Source of the DNA: an uncultured Bacteroidales bacterium
GTDB taxonomy: Bacteria > Bacteroidota > Bacteroidia > Bacteroidales > Bacteroidaceae
Reading direction: 5' to 3'
NCBI GenBank assembly: GCA_902763885.1
Contig: CACWTU010000019.1
Span: 1 to 50,983, forward strand
DNA length: 50,983 nt
Below the pieces are notes generated by a model, which saw only the letters and a program-made list of their open reading frames with translations, searched no databases and was not told the DNA's origin. The position numbers and the translations under genes were made by a program. This document shows positions 1 to 7,006 of this stretch, piece after piece. Every line of letters begins with the position of its first letter. Within the stretch, counting starts at the first letter, position 1.

Positions 1-1
1 C

Positions 2-910
2 CTCAAGGTTGGCGACGTTGTCAAGGGCAAGGTTGTCGTTATGGCCGATTACGGTGCATTCATCGAGATTGCTCCGGGCGTAGAGGGTCTGATCCACGTA
101 TCAGAGATGTCATGGAGCCAGCACCTGCGTTCAGCTCAGGATTTCATCAAGGTTGGCGATGAGGTTGAGGCTGTAATCCTGACACTTGACCGTAACGAGC
201 GCAAGATGTCACTCGGTATCAAGCAACTCAAGCAGGATCCGTGGGAGAACATCGACGAGAAGTATCCTATCGGTTCAAAGCACACCGCTACCGTTCGCAA
301 CTTTACCAACTTTGGTATCTTTGTTGAGATTGAGGAGGGCGTTGACGGCCTGATCCACATCAGTGACCTGAGCTGGACCAAGAAGGTTAAGCATCCTTCA
401 GAGTTCACCTCAATCGGTGCTTCAATTGATGTTGTAGTTCTTGAAATAGACAAGGAGAACCGTCGTCTCAGTCTGGGCCACAAGCAGCTTGAGGAGAATC
501 CTTGGGATGCATATGAGTCAATCTACACCGTTGATTCAATCCATGAGGGTAAGATCATCGAGATGATGGACAAGGGCGCAGTTATCCAGCTCGCAGAGGG
601 CGTTGAGGGCTTTGCTACTCCTAAGCATCTTGTTAAGGAGGACGGCTCACAGGCTCAGCAGGGTGAGACACTGCAGTTCAAGGTTATCGAGTTCAACAAG
701 GATTCAAAGAGAATCATCCTTTCACACAGCCGTATCTTTGAGGATATCGCTAAGGCTGAGGCCAAGGCTGAGAAGAAGGCTGCACGCAAGGCAGGTGCCA
801 AGAAGGAGAAGGAGGAGCCCGCAATCCAGAATCAGGCTGCTTCAACCACTCTTGGTGACATCGATGCTCTTGCAGCTCTCAAGGAGCAGCTGGAAGGTGG
901 CAACAAGTAA
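2..910 (+). CDS. rpsA: 30S ribosomal protein S1, 3' part (5' end outside window)
   Basis: The reading frame is open from base 2, so the gene enters from upstream; the first ATG in view (41) is internal. About 302 residues are visible. They hold three S1/OB-fold RNA-binding repeats, recognisable by GAFIEI..GVEGLIHVSEMSW, FGIFVEIEEGVDGLIHISDLSW and GAVIQLAEGVEGFA, each ending in a KRxxLS/RKMSLG strand. A Lys/Glu/Ala-rich linker and a tail reading TLGDIDALAALKEQLEGG follow; I associate this tail with Bacteroidetes S1 proteins. S1 binds mRNA on the 30S subunit. In this phylum, where Shine-Dalgarno sequences are weak, S1 and A-rich leaders are thought to carry much of mRNA recruitment. A strong hairpin terminator follows 22 bases after the stop. 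Confidence 0.96.
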   Translation, partial: LKVGDVVKGKVVVMADYGAFIEIAPGVEGLIHVSEMSWSQHLRSAQDFIKVGDEVEAVILTLDRNERKMSLGIKQLKQDPWENIDEKYPIGSKHTATVRNFTNFGIFVEIEEGVDGLIHISDLSWTKKVKHPSEFTSIGASIDVVVLEIDKENRRLSLGHKQLEENPWDAYESIYTVDSIHEGKIIEMMDKGAVIQLAEGVEGFATPKHLVKEDGSQAQQGETLQFKVIEFNKDSKRIILSHSRIFEDIAKAEAKAEKKAARKAGAKKEKEEPAIQNQAASTTLGDIDALAALKEQLEGGNK

Positions 911-932
911 TCTGATAATTACATCTTTTAAT

Positions 933-962
933 AAAAGGACCGCGCGTATGTGCGGTCCTTTT
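933..962 (+). terminator. rho-independent terminator of rpsA
   Basis: Arms AAAAGGACCGC (933-943) and GCGGTCCTTTT (952-962) form a GC-rich hairpin with an 8-base loop and a T run. It lies directly behind the rpsA stop. It also argues against starting the next gene at the in-frame ATG at 950, which lies inside the loop. Confidence 0.9.
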
Positions 963-965
963 TTG

Positions 966-973
966 TACTTTTG
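966..973 (+). promoter_or_regulatory. possible -7 box of the rnz operon
   Basis: TACTTTTG matches the Bacteroidetes -7 consensus TAnnTTTG and ends 9 bases before the rnz ATG. No convincing TTTG is seen at the -33 position, because the rpsA terminator occupies it. The transcript would be nearly leaderless. Confidence 0.35.
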
Positions 974-982
974 GCCGTTGAT

Positions 983-1897
983 ATGGAAAAGTTCGAGGTA
1001 ACCATACTTGGTTGCGGCTCTGCAACCCCCAGCCCCAAGCACTTCACATCATCACAGGTGGTCGATATTCGCGGCAAACTGTTCATGGTGGATTGCGGAG
1101 AGGGAACCCAGATTCAGTTGCGCCGTTCACGTGTAGCTTTTGCACGAATCAACCATATCTTCATTTCACACCTTCACGGTGACCATTGTTTCGGACTCTT
1201 GGGCATGATATCCACATTCGGACTTCTGGGGCGTACCGCACCTCTTTTCATTCATGCACCGCAGCAGCTTTGGAGCATTCTTGAACAGGAGATTGAGTTC
1301 TATTACCATGACCTTGAGTTCAAGGTGGAGTTCCAGGGCTTTGATCCGGCCAAGACTACGGTGGTATATGATGACCGTTCACTCACAGTGACAGCCTTCC
1401 CTCTTAAACACCGCGTTCCCTGCGCAGGATTCCTTTTCCGGGAGAAACCCACAGCCGATCATCTGGACCGTGAAGCGGCTGATTTCTATGGCGTGCCGCA
1501 ATGGGAGTACACCCGCATCAAGGAGGGTGGTGATTTCACCGCCCAAGATGGCACAGTCATCCCCCACTCCAGCCTTACCAAACCGGCTGACCCGGGCCGC
1601 AGCTATGCCTACTGCTGTGATACGGCCTATAACCCATCGATGATACAGGTCATAAAAGGCGTGGACCTTATGTATCATGACTGTACCTACGCCGATGAAG
1701 ATGCAGAGCGGGCCAAAAAGCATTTCCACAGCACCAGCGTTGAGGCAGCCCGCACCGCCAAGGAGGCAGAAGCAAAACGTCTTATCCTGGGCCATTTCTC
1801 GGCCCGTTACAATGATGAGAGCATACTTCTTGATGAAGCTGCTGCCATATTTCCTGAAACCGTTCTTGCAAAAGAGAACCTCACTGTAAGCATCTGA
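983..1897 (+). CDS. rnz: ribonuclease Z (tRNA 3' endonuclease)
   Basis: This is a metallo-beta-lactamase-fold endonuclease that cuts the 3' trailer from tRNA precursors; about 304 residues, normal for RNase Z. Diagnostic features: N-terminal ILGCGSATPSP, the zinc motif SHLHGDH (HxHxDH) near residue 64, DTAYNP in the middle, YHDCTY, and the late GHFSARY histidine region. The start is placed at ATG 983 (MEKFEVTILG) rather than 950, because 950 lies inside the rpsA terminator loop. The ECF sigma gene begins 5 bases after the stop, so the two are probably co-transcribed. A separate pathway is relevant here because the tRNA in this window has no encoded CCA. Confidence 0.95.
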   Translation: MEKFEVTILGCGSATPSPKHFTSSQVVDIRGKLFMVDCGEGTQIQLRRSRVAFARINHIFISHLHGDHCFGLLGMISTFGLLGRTAPLFIHAPQQLWSILEQEIEFYYHDLEFKVEFQGFDPAKTTVVYDDRSLTVTAFPLKHRVPCAGFLFREKPTADHLDREAADFYGVPQWEYTRIKEGGDFTAQDGTVIPHSSLTKPADPGRSYAYCCDTAYNPSMIQVIKGVDLMYHDCTYADEDAERAKKHFHSTSVEAARTAKEAEAKRLILGHFSARYNDESILLDEAAAIFPETVLAKENLTVSI

Positions 1898-1902
1898 GAA
1901 CT

Positions 1903-2466
1903 ATGGCAATGATGGCGTATGATGAACGTAGGATTCTGGAGATGCTCCGCGAGGATGAGCTCTCCCGCCGTCGCGCCTTTGAATCAATCGTCAATAATTT
2001 CAGTGAACAGCTTTATTGGCAGATACGCCACATGGTGCTTTCACATGAGGATGCCAATGACATACTCCAGAACACTTTCATCAAAGCCTGGACCAACATA
2101 GACTCCTTTATGGGCTATTCGCGCATATCCACATGGTTATACCGCATAGCCGTAAACGAGACGCTTACCTTCCTGAACAGGCAGAGAACTACCGTTCCGC
2201 TTGAGACCGATGAGGAGGGTGAACTGAGTATAGCAGACCGTTTGGAGAGTGATCCTTATTTTGACGGTGACCTTACTGAGCGACAGCTTCAGGAGGCCAT
2301 TGCCACTCTTCCTGACAAACAGCGTCTTGTTTTTAACATGAAGTATTTCAATGAGATGAAATATGAAGAAATCTCTGAGGCCCTGGGAACCAGCGTAGGA
2401 GCCCTTAAGGCGTCTTTTCATATTGCGGTAAAGAAAATTGAAGAGTATTTCAACAGTATAGATTAA
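1903..2466 (+). CDS. RNA polymerase ECF-type sigma factor
   Basis: 187 residues. Sigma region 2 is seen at about residues 22-90 (AFESIVNNF..; DANDILQNTFIKAW; STWLYRIAVNETLTFLNRQR). Region 4 helix-turn-helix is at about 135-180 (LPDKQRLVFNMKYF..MKYEEISEALGTSVGALKASFHIAVKKIE). A short acidic linker separates them, and there is no region 1 or 3, as in ECF (group 4) sigma factors. Several ATGs lie close together (1903, 1909, 1912); the first is used. It directly follows rnz and precedes a small single-pass membrane protein and a secreted protein. That order is the common Bacteroidetes sigma/anti-sigma/effector arrangement, but the signal is unknown. Confidence 0.93.
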   Translation: MAMMAYDERRILEMLREDELSRRRAFESIVNNFSEQLYWQIRHMVLSHEDANDILQNTFIKAWTNIDSFMGYSRISTWLYRIAVNETLTFLNRQRTTVPLETDEEGELSIADRLESDPYFDGDLTERQLQEAIATLPDKQRLVFNMKYFNEMKYEEISEALGTSVGALKASFHIAVKKIEEYFNSID

Positions 2467-2498
2467 ACCATTTATCTGAAAACCAGTCAAAACAGCGG

Positions 2499-2873
2499 AT
2501 GGAAAAAGAAAAAAAATATAAGCTTGAAGAGCAGCAGCCACGCAGGCCGTTCTCCGTTCCGGAAGGTTATTTTGACAACCTGACGCAGAACATTATGGCC
2601 GCACTGCCTGAGCAGGAGCAGTTATACTCCACCCAAATTAAGGTTACCCCATGGATGCGGATCAGACCATATCTTTACGCAGCTGCCGCATTCACAGGTA
2701 TTTTCTTCTGCATAAAGGCAGCCGTCATGATCAGCTCAAGCAATGACAATGTTCAGATGGCCCAGGCAGAAGAGACCACTATCTATACTGACGAGTACAT
2801 TGATTCATTCCTGGAAACAGCAATGATTGATGACTACACCCTGTACTATTCTTTGGTTGAAACAGCTAATTGA
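2499..2873 (+). CDS. small single-pass membrane protein, candidate anti-sigma factor
   Basis: 124 residues. The N-terminal 50 residues are soluble and carry the PFSVPEGYFDNLTQNIMAALPEQ motif, a pattern I have seen in short proteins encoded behind ECF sigma genes in Bacteroidetes. One membrane segment lies at about residues 62-80 (YLYAAAAFTGIFFCIKAAVM), followed by an acidic C-terminus of about 45 residues. No zinc-binding HxxxCxxC motif is present. The cytoplasmic N-terminus plus one membrane span, and the position right after the sigma gene, suggest it holds the sigma factor at the membrane. The role is inferred from context only. Confidence 0.7.
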   Translation: MEKEKKYKLEEQQPRRPFSVPEGYFDNLTQNIMAALPEQEQLYSTQIKVTPWMRIRPYLYAAAAFTGIFFCIKAAVMISSSNDNVQMAQAEETTIYTDEYIDSFLETAMIDDYTLYYSLVETAN

Positions 2874-2880
2874 CCGTCAT

Positions 2881-3510
2881 ATGAAACATTTCATGACAAT
2901 TATATGCCTTATACTGGCATTGTCTGTTTCTGCACAGAACCAGAGGCCTTTCATGCAGCGCCAGAACGGTCAACAGCAGCAGGGACAGATATGGAACCAA
3001 TGGCAAAACAGGAATCGTCAGCAGGTCCAGCAGGTTCCCAACCGTAGCGGTCAGTTCTCACCTGCCGAATACTGGAAACAGCAGAAAGCTTTCTTTACAG
3101 AGAAAGCAGGTCTTACTGATGATGAAGCCAATGCATTCTTCCCTCTCTATAATGAGCTACAGCAGAAAAAGCGTGATATCAACAGAGAGATAAGGCGCAA
3201 TATGCGTCTGGAAGGCAATACCGAGGCATCAGAAGAACAGAGCTTAAAGGCAATTAATGCCAAGGCTGACGCCAACATCAAGATAGCAGAACTGGAAAAA
3301 GAGTATCTACAGAAATTCAAGGAGGTGCTCCCCGCCTCCAAGATCCTCAAGGTTCAGAATGCTGAGGAGCAGTTCAACAGCCAGATACTAAAGGATATAC
3401 AACAGTCACGCGGGCACCAGTTCCAACAGCAAAGCCAGCAGCAGTTCCAGCAAGGACAACAAAGACCTGCACAACCGCAGTTCTTCTTCCAACCCGGACA
3501 GAACAGGTAA
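2881..3510 (+). CDS. secreted Gln-rich protein, Spy/CpxP-like core
   Basis: 209 residues from ATG 2881 (MKHFMTIICLILALSVSAQ), which gives a clean signal peptide; an upstream in-frame start at 2827 would overlap the previous gene. The mature N-terminus is Gln/Asn/Arg-rich. The central part (about 55-165) is helical (EYWKQQKAFFTEKAGLTDDEANAFFPLYNELQQKKRDINREIRR) and resembles the helical hairpins of periplasmic Spy/CpxP-type chaperone or stress proteins common in Bacteroidetes. The C-terminus is again Gln/Pro-rich (QQSQQQFQQGQQRPAQPQ). As the last gene of the sigma operon it may be an envelope-stress effector; this is inferred. Confidence 0.75.
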   Translation: MKHFMTIICLILALSVSAQNQRPFMQRQNGQQQQGQIWNQWQNRNRQQVQQVPNRSGQFSPAEYWKQQKAFFTEKAGLTDDEANAFFPLYNELQQKKRDINREIRRNMRLEGNTEASEEQSLKAINAKADANIKIAELEKEYLQKFKEVLPASKILKVQNAEEQFNSQILKDIQQSRGHQFQQQSQQQFQQGQQRPAQPQFFFQPGQNR

Positions 3511-3529
3511 AGTAAGACATCACAAGAGA

Positions 3530-3615
3530 GGGGCACAAAAGGGACGGTTCTTTTTGTGCCCTTCTTTTTTTTCAAGTAAAAGGGACACAAAGAGAACCGT
3601 CCCCTTTGTGCCCCT
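3530..3615. repeat. inverted pair of REP-like hairpins (REPIN-like)
   Basis: Two hairpin-forming repeats of one family lie in opposite orientation, 18 bases apart: 3530-3562 (GGGGCACAAAAGGGACGG.. to ..TTTTTGTGCCC) and 3581-3615 (GGGACACAAAGAGAACCG.. to ..CCCCTTTGTGCCCC). Each folds on itself through GGGCACAAA/TTTGTGCCC, and together they can fold into one long hairpin. The first is followed by CTTCTTTTTTTT and can end transcription of the plus-strand sigma operon. The second can do so for nrdG coming from the other side. Closely related copies occur at 19789-19821 and 20040-20072. Confidence 0.85.
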
Positions 3616-3619
3616 ATGC

Positions 3620-4081
3620 TTATCGTTTTTTTATAAAGCTTGATGTTATATCGATTAATTTTCCTTGATCTATCCGATACATCCGTTGGTTTGTGTTTGG
3701 ATTCGGCAACGGCCCCTTGCTTTCGATATAGGGTCCTACCTTGACATAATCAAGAGATTCCTTTCTGAAGCAATCCGGCAGTTCCTGTCGTCCGGAATAC
3801 CATGCGGTCTTTAATCCGATGCCATGTACTCGGTCTGCAAGGCGCATTACCTCTTCCGGCTCACGGTCACCGCCCATGAAACATACACAAGTGACATCAC
3901 GTCCATAGCGTTCCAGAAGGCCATCCAGCATATTGTCATCAAGAGGATAACCTATGTCATCCTGAAGTCCGGGACTGTGACAACCAGGGCAGCAATTAGG
4001 ACACTGGGAGAGGTTAAGCGATAGCGTAACCTCTCCCGGTACATCCTGAAATACTATATCGTATGAAGCAATCTTCAACAC
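3620..4081 (-). CDS. nrdG: anaerobic ribonucleotide reductase activating protein (radical SAM)
   Basis: 153 residues if started at GTG 4081; a TTG at 4078 is the alternative. Longer in-frame readings run into nrdD and do not look like the family. The iron-sulphur motif is C27-PNC-C31-PG-C34-H, the CX3CX2C of radical SAM enzymes. CVCFMGGDREPEEV matches the glycine-rich SAM-binding GGxEP region. NrdG uses SAM and a [4Fe-4S] cluster to put the glycyl radical on NrdD. It starts 5 bases after the nrdD stop, so translation is probably coupled. It is slightly short, but all key residues are present. Confidence 0.93.
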   Translation of the reverse strand: MLKIASYDIVFQDVPGEVTLSLNLSQCPNCCPGCHSPGLQDDIGYPLDDNMLDGLLERYGRDVTCVCFMGGDREPEEVMRLADRVHGIGLKTAWYSGRQELPDCFRKESLDYVKVGPYIESKGPLPNPNTNQRMYRIDQGKLIDITSSFIKKR

Positions 4082-4086
4082 GATGC

Positions 4087-6168
4087 TCAGATCTTGGCGT
4101 AGTAGCGCTTTGCGGCCTCTACCTGACGTGCAGCTGAGAAGTTGCTCACACGCTTCATATAACCAATGATACGGGTCAGATAATCCACATTGGTTGAATG
4201 GCAGTGCGGGCACTCCTTAAGGTAGCGCTTATCGATGGTTCCGCATTCGTTGCAGATGGTGTTGGGGATATTGAACGTAAAGTAGTTACAACCCTCCTGA
4301 GCAGCCACTCTGAGAAGCTGACGGTACTGAGCCTGTGACAGATGCTCCTCAAGGTTGCAGTGCAGAGCTGAACCACCAGTGAGGTGCTCGATATACTTGA
4401 CACCGTGCAGACGGAAACGGTCAATCACGTTCAGAGTAGTATCCTCAACCTTGTAGAAGTAGCTGTTGTAGCAGTCACGCGGTACAACATAGCCATCCTC
4501 CTTATCCCACTTGGCGTTCTTTACACCTACGTTCTCAGCAGGGATCATCTCACAGTTGAACATGACACCCTTGGAACGATACTGCTTGTTCAGTTTCTCA
4601 ATGATACCCAGAACGGTCTGTACATACTCAGTGTAACGCGGGTTGTCACTGATCTCAATACCTAAGAACTCAGCACTCTCAACCATGCCGTTCACTCCAA
4701 TGGTCAGATACTGACGGCCGATGTTGATGTAACCTGAATCAAACAGAGGCAGCATACCCTTGCTCTGAAGTTCCTTAAGGTTCTCATTGTATGCCAACTG
4801 AACCTTGTGCATAAGGTCAACCACCTCCTCAATATACTTCTGATACGGTATGCCCATACGTGAAGCATATTGAACGCAACGGTTCAGATTGATGGTAAGC
4901 ACACTCTTGGAACCTGTGCTCACGCCACCTGCTCCCAGAGTATAGGAGAATCCGTTATCGGTAATCTGGTTACGCAGACGGCAGCAACTGGACAGTGAAT
5001 CGGCGTTATCGCTGATATAAGTAAAGAATGAGTGACCCTCAGCGTACATCTCGGCAGTAAAATCACCGTACTCCTTATCCTTTACATCACCATTCTCAGT
5101 GAGCAGAGCCATGGTCTCAACAGGGAATGTGAGTACGCAGCGCAGACGCTCCTGGTTGAACCACTTCATGAAACGCTTCTGCAGCCATGAAAGAGACTCC
5201 CAATGGGGTTTCTCGCCGTCCGGGAAACGGAACTCACCAAACAGTGACTCAAAGTAGTAGCGGTCATAGTAGCTGATGTTCCAGAACACCGACTGGAAGT
5301 TACGTGCACCGGTAGGCTGGTTGATTGAGTAAACCACCTGCTGGAAATAGTCAGTAATAACCTTATCAATAGAACGTTTCTTTATGCTCAGATCTACAAT
5401 CTCATCGGCACGCTTGTAGTAATCCTCACCATACTCCTTCTCAATGAAGTAGTTCATGTACATCAGGAACTCAGGAGTAGCGCAGGCACCTGAAAGCATT
5501 GATGATACCATGAATACCATGTTGATGAAACCACCGCAGAAAGCCTTGAGGTTGGTGGGCTGTGTAGCGTTACCGCCTATTGACTTGGTGCCACCCAGCA
5601 GCCAAGGGTACATGGTGATACTGGCGCAGTAGTTGGCCAGGTTGGTCTCATCATTCTTATATATAAAGTGCTGATGCAACAGGCTGATGTACTTGTCGGC
5701 CACCTCCTTGCCGAACATGATACGTATGCGGTCGCAAAGCAGACGACGGTTCAGACGGATAAAGCCCTTTTTAGGCAACTCACCGATAAGAGTTGCGATG
5801 TTCTTGTTCTCAACATTAGCGTTAGCATCGAATTTACTGCCCTCAGCGGCATTGGCAGCCTGGCAGTATCCCATAAGAAATTCCAGCTTGGACTTGGTTT
5901 CGCGGTCCTCAGCATGACGGTTGCGGTACAGCATGTACGTCTTGGCAACCTGGTAATAGCCCTCGGCCATCAGAGCCACCTCAACCTGGTTCTGGATTTC
6001 CTCAACGCTGATGCCACTCTGAATGTTCAGATGGCTCAGGATGCCGGTCATCACCTCTTCTGTAGCGAACGCACCAGAAGCCAGGAATGATTTGGAAATT
6101 GCGGCCTTAATCTTGTCTATGGTAAACACCTCGTGCTTACCATCACGTTTCACTATATATGTTTCCAT
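4087..6168 (-). CDS. nrdD: anaerobic ribonucleoside-triphosphate reductase
   Basis: 693 residues. This class III reductase makes dNTPs without oxygen. The N-terminus is an ATP-cone (YIVKRDGKHEVFTIDKIKAAISKSF), the allosteric dATP/ATP sensor. The catalytic barrel follows. Near the C-terminus is a four-Cys zinc site (CNECGTIDKRYLKECPHCHS), and the glycyl radical loop RIIGYM puts the radical at about Gly669. The gene is complete and followed at once by its activase nrdG. The upstream region holds a -7 box at 6224-6231. I saw no clear NrdR-box pair. Confidence 0.97.
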   Translation of the reverse strand: METYIVKRDGKHEVFTIDKIKAAISKSFLASGAFATEEVMTGILSHLNIQSGISVEEIQNQVEVALMAEGYYQVAKTYMLYRNRHAEDRETKSKLEFLMGYCQAANAAEGSKFDANANVENKNIATLIGELPKKGFIRLNRRLLCDRIRIMFGKEVADKYISLLHQHFIYKNDETNLANYCASITMYPWLLGGTKSIGGNATQPTNLKAFCGGFINMVFMVSSMLSGACATPEFLMYMNYFIEKEYGEDYYKRADEIVDLSIKKRSIDKVITDYFQQVVYSINQPTGARNFQSVFWNISYYDRYYFESLFGEFRFPDGEKPHWESLSWLQKRFMKWFNQERLRCVLTFPVETMALLTENGDVKDKEYGDFTAEMYAEGHSFFTYISDNADSLSSCCRLRNQITDNGFSYTLGAGGVSTGSKSVLTINLNRCVQYASRMGIPYQKYIEEVVDLMHKVQLAYNENLKELQSKGMLPLFDSGYINIGRQYLTIGVNGMVESAEFLGIEISDNPRYTEYVQTVLGIIEKLNKQYRSKGVMFNCEMIPAENVGVKNAKWDKEDGYVVPRDCYNSYFYKVEDTTLNVIDRFRLHGVKYIEHLTGGSALHCNLEEHLSQAQYRQLLRVAAQEGCNYFTFNIPNTICNECGTIDKRYLKECPHCHSTNVDYLTRIIGYMKRVSNFSAARQVEAAKRYYAKI

Positions 6169-6223
6169 AAAAGAATAAAAGTATTTCTGACTCCGTTTTC
6201 CTGAAAAACAGGAACGACGCAGA

Positions 6224-6231
6224 CAAAGTTA
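6224..6231 (-). promoter_or_regulatory. -7 box of the nrdD-nrdG promoter
   Basis: On the minus strand the sequence reads TAACTTTG, matching TAnnTTTG, about 55 bases before the nrdD ATG. A canonical TTTG at -33 is not evident. Just downstream, TTCCTG..TTTTTCAGGAA makes a small hairpin in the leader (6197-6214). Confidence 0.45.
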
Positions 6232-6278
6232 TAATAAAAAAGACTAGTTGGTACAGCTTGTTGATAACTTCAAAGGCC

Positions 6279-6371
6279 TTATTTGGAAGAAGTTTTCAAC
6301 AGGTGTTTTAGGGTGACTCCTGGGTCAATTTTTTCCGGTTTCATCGGTTTGAGGGAGTAACGGAGGTCCAT
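6279..6371 (-). CDS. possible 30-residue peptide upstream of nrdD (uncertain)
   Basis: The 318-base gap between nrdD (6168) and the NikR-like gene (6487) is not obviously empty. On the minus strand an ATG at 6371 opens 30 codons ending with TAA at 6279-6281. The peptide begins MDLRYSLKPMKPEKIDPG and ends HLLKTSSK; the composition (Lys, Pro, Leu, mixed hydrophobics) is protein-like. The frame is also open upstream to a TGA near 6444, giving about 55 codons without an ATG. There is no Shine-Dalgarno sequence or clear promoter. It could be a leader peptide, a gene remnant or chance; it is not a family I recognise. Confidence 0.25.
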   Translation of the reverse strand: MDLRYSLKPMKPEKIDPGVTLKHLLKTSSK

Positions 6372-6468
6372 TATGACCGAGAAGCGGTGGAAGTAGAGGG
6401 AAAAAGAGGATACAAGAAAATCACGGAAACAAATCAAAACAGATTCTCAGTACAACAAGGTTTTTTAT

Positions 6469-6476
6469 TAAGTTTG
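6469..6476 (+). promoter_or_regulatory. -7 box before the NikR-like gene
   Basis: TAAGTTTG matches TAnnTTTG and ends 10 bases before the ATG at 6487, so the transcript would have a very short leader. No clear -33 TTTG is seen at the usual spacing. Confidence 0.45.
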
Positions 6477-6486
6477 CAGAGAGAAT

Positions 6487-6888
6487 ATGGCACTGAAAAG
6501 ATTCGGAGTCTCGCTGGAAGACGAACTGCTGGAGCAGCTTGATTCTTTTGTGAAAGAGGACGGTTACGCTAACCGTTCACAGGCCATACGTTTCCTTATA
6601 GAGAAGAACCTGGCCGAAAAGAAATGGCAGTGCAACCATATTGTGGCCGGCACCATATTTATAATATATGACCAGCAGCGCTCCGATATATCCGCACGCA
6701 TATCGGACATCCAGATCCGCCACCAGAAACTGGTCCTGTCATCATCCCAGCACTACATCAGCGAGGGCACCTGCCTGCACGTGTGTACCGTCATGGGTGA
6801 GGCCCGCATGCTAACTGCCCTGGCCGACGAGATGACTTCCATAAAAGGAATCCGTCACGGCAAACTCCTGATGAGCCGGGCCGATTAA
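6487..6888 (+). CDS. NikR-family ribbon-helix-helix regulator with altered metal site
   Basis: 133 residues, the same length as E. coli NikR. The N-terminal 45 residues form the CopG-type ribbon-helix-helix (KRFGVSLEDELLEQLDSFVKEDGYANRSQAIRFLIEKNL). The rest is an ACT-like regulatory domain that matches NikR along its length and ends with IKGIRHGKLL (NikR: RGVRHGHLQ). When aligned from memory to E. coli NikR without gaps, the nickel ligands His76, His87 and His89 become Ile, Gln and Tyr; only Cys95 (in GTCLHV) remains. Nickel sensing in the classical square-planar way is therefore doubtful. A TonB-dependent receptor follows in the same direction with its own -7 box and is the likely target. 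Confidence 0.85.
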   Translation: MALKRFGVSLEDELLEQLDSFVKEDGYANRSQAIRFLIEKNLAEKKWQCNHIVAGTIFIIYDQQRSDISARISDIQIRHQKLVLSSSQHYISEGTCLHVCTVMGEARMLTALADEMTSIKGIRHGKLLMSRAD

Positions 6889-6968
6889 ACGTATCTTTTC
6901 GGCCAACTTCCGGATGTTATTCTTTTAAAATAATAGTGGCACGATTTCCAGAATTCGTGTTACTTCAT

Positions 6969-6976
6969 TATATTTG
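6969..6976 (+). promoter_or_regulatory. promoter -7 box of the TonB receptor gene
   Basis: TATATTTG matches TAnnTTTG, 30 bases before the ATG at 7007. A TTTC lies 20 bases upstream (6945-6948) as a weak -33 element. A NikR-like repressor made next door could bind here, but I saw no clear palindrome. Confidence 0.55.
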
Positions 6977-7006
6977 CAGCCAAAAGACTAACCAAAAACA
7001 GGATAA

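Noticed and set aside
950-982. In-frame upstream start for rnz at ATG 950
   Set aside because: It lies in the loop of the rpsA terminator; the protein from 983 begins exactly like RNase Z.
4082-4213. Longer N-terminus for nrdG from an in-frame GTG at 4213
   Set aside because: It would overlap the nrdD C-terminus by over 120 bases, and the extra residues do not look like the family.
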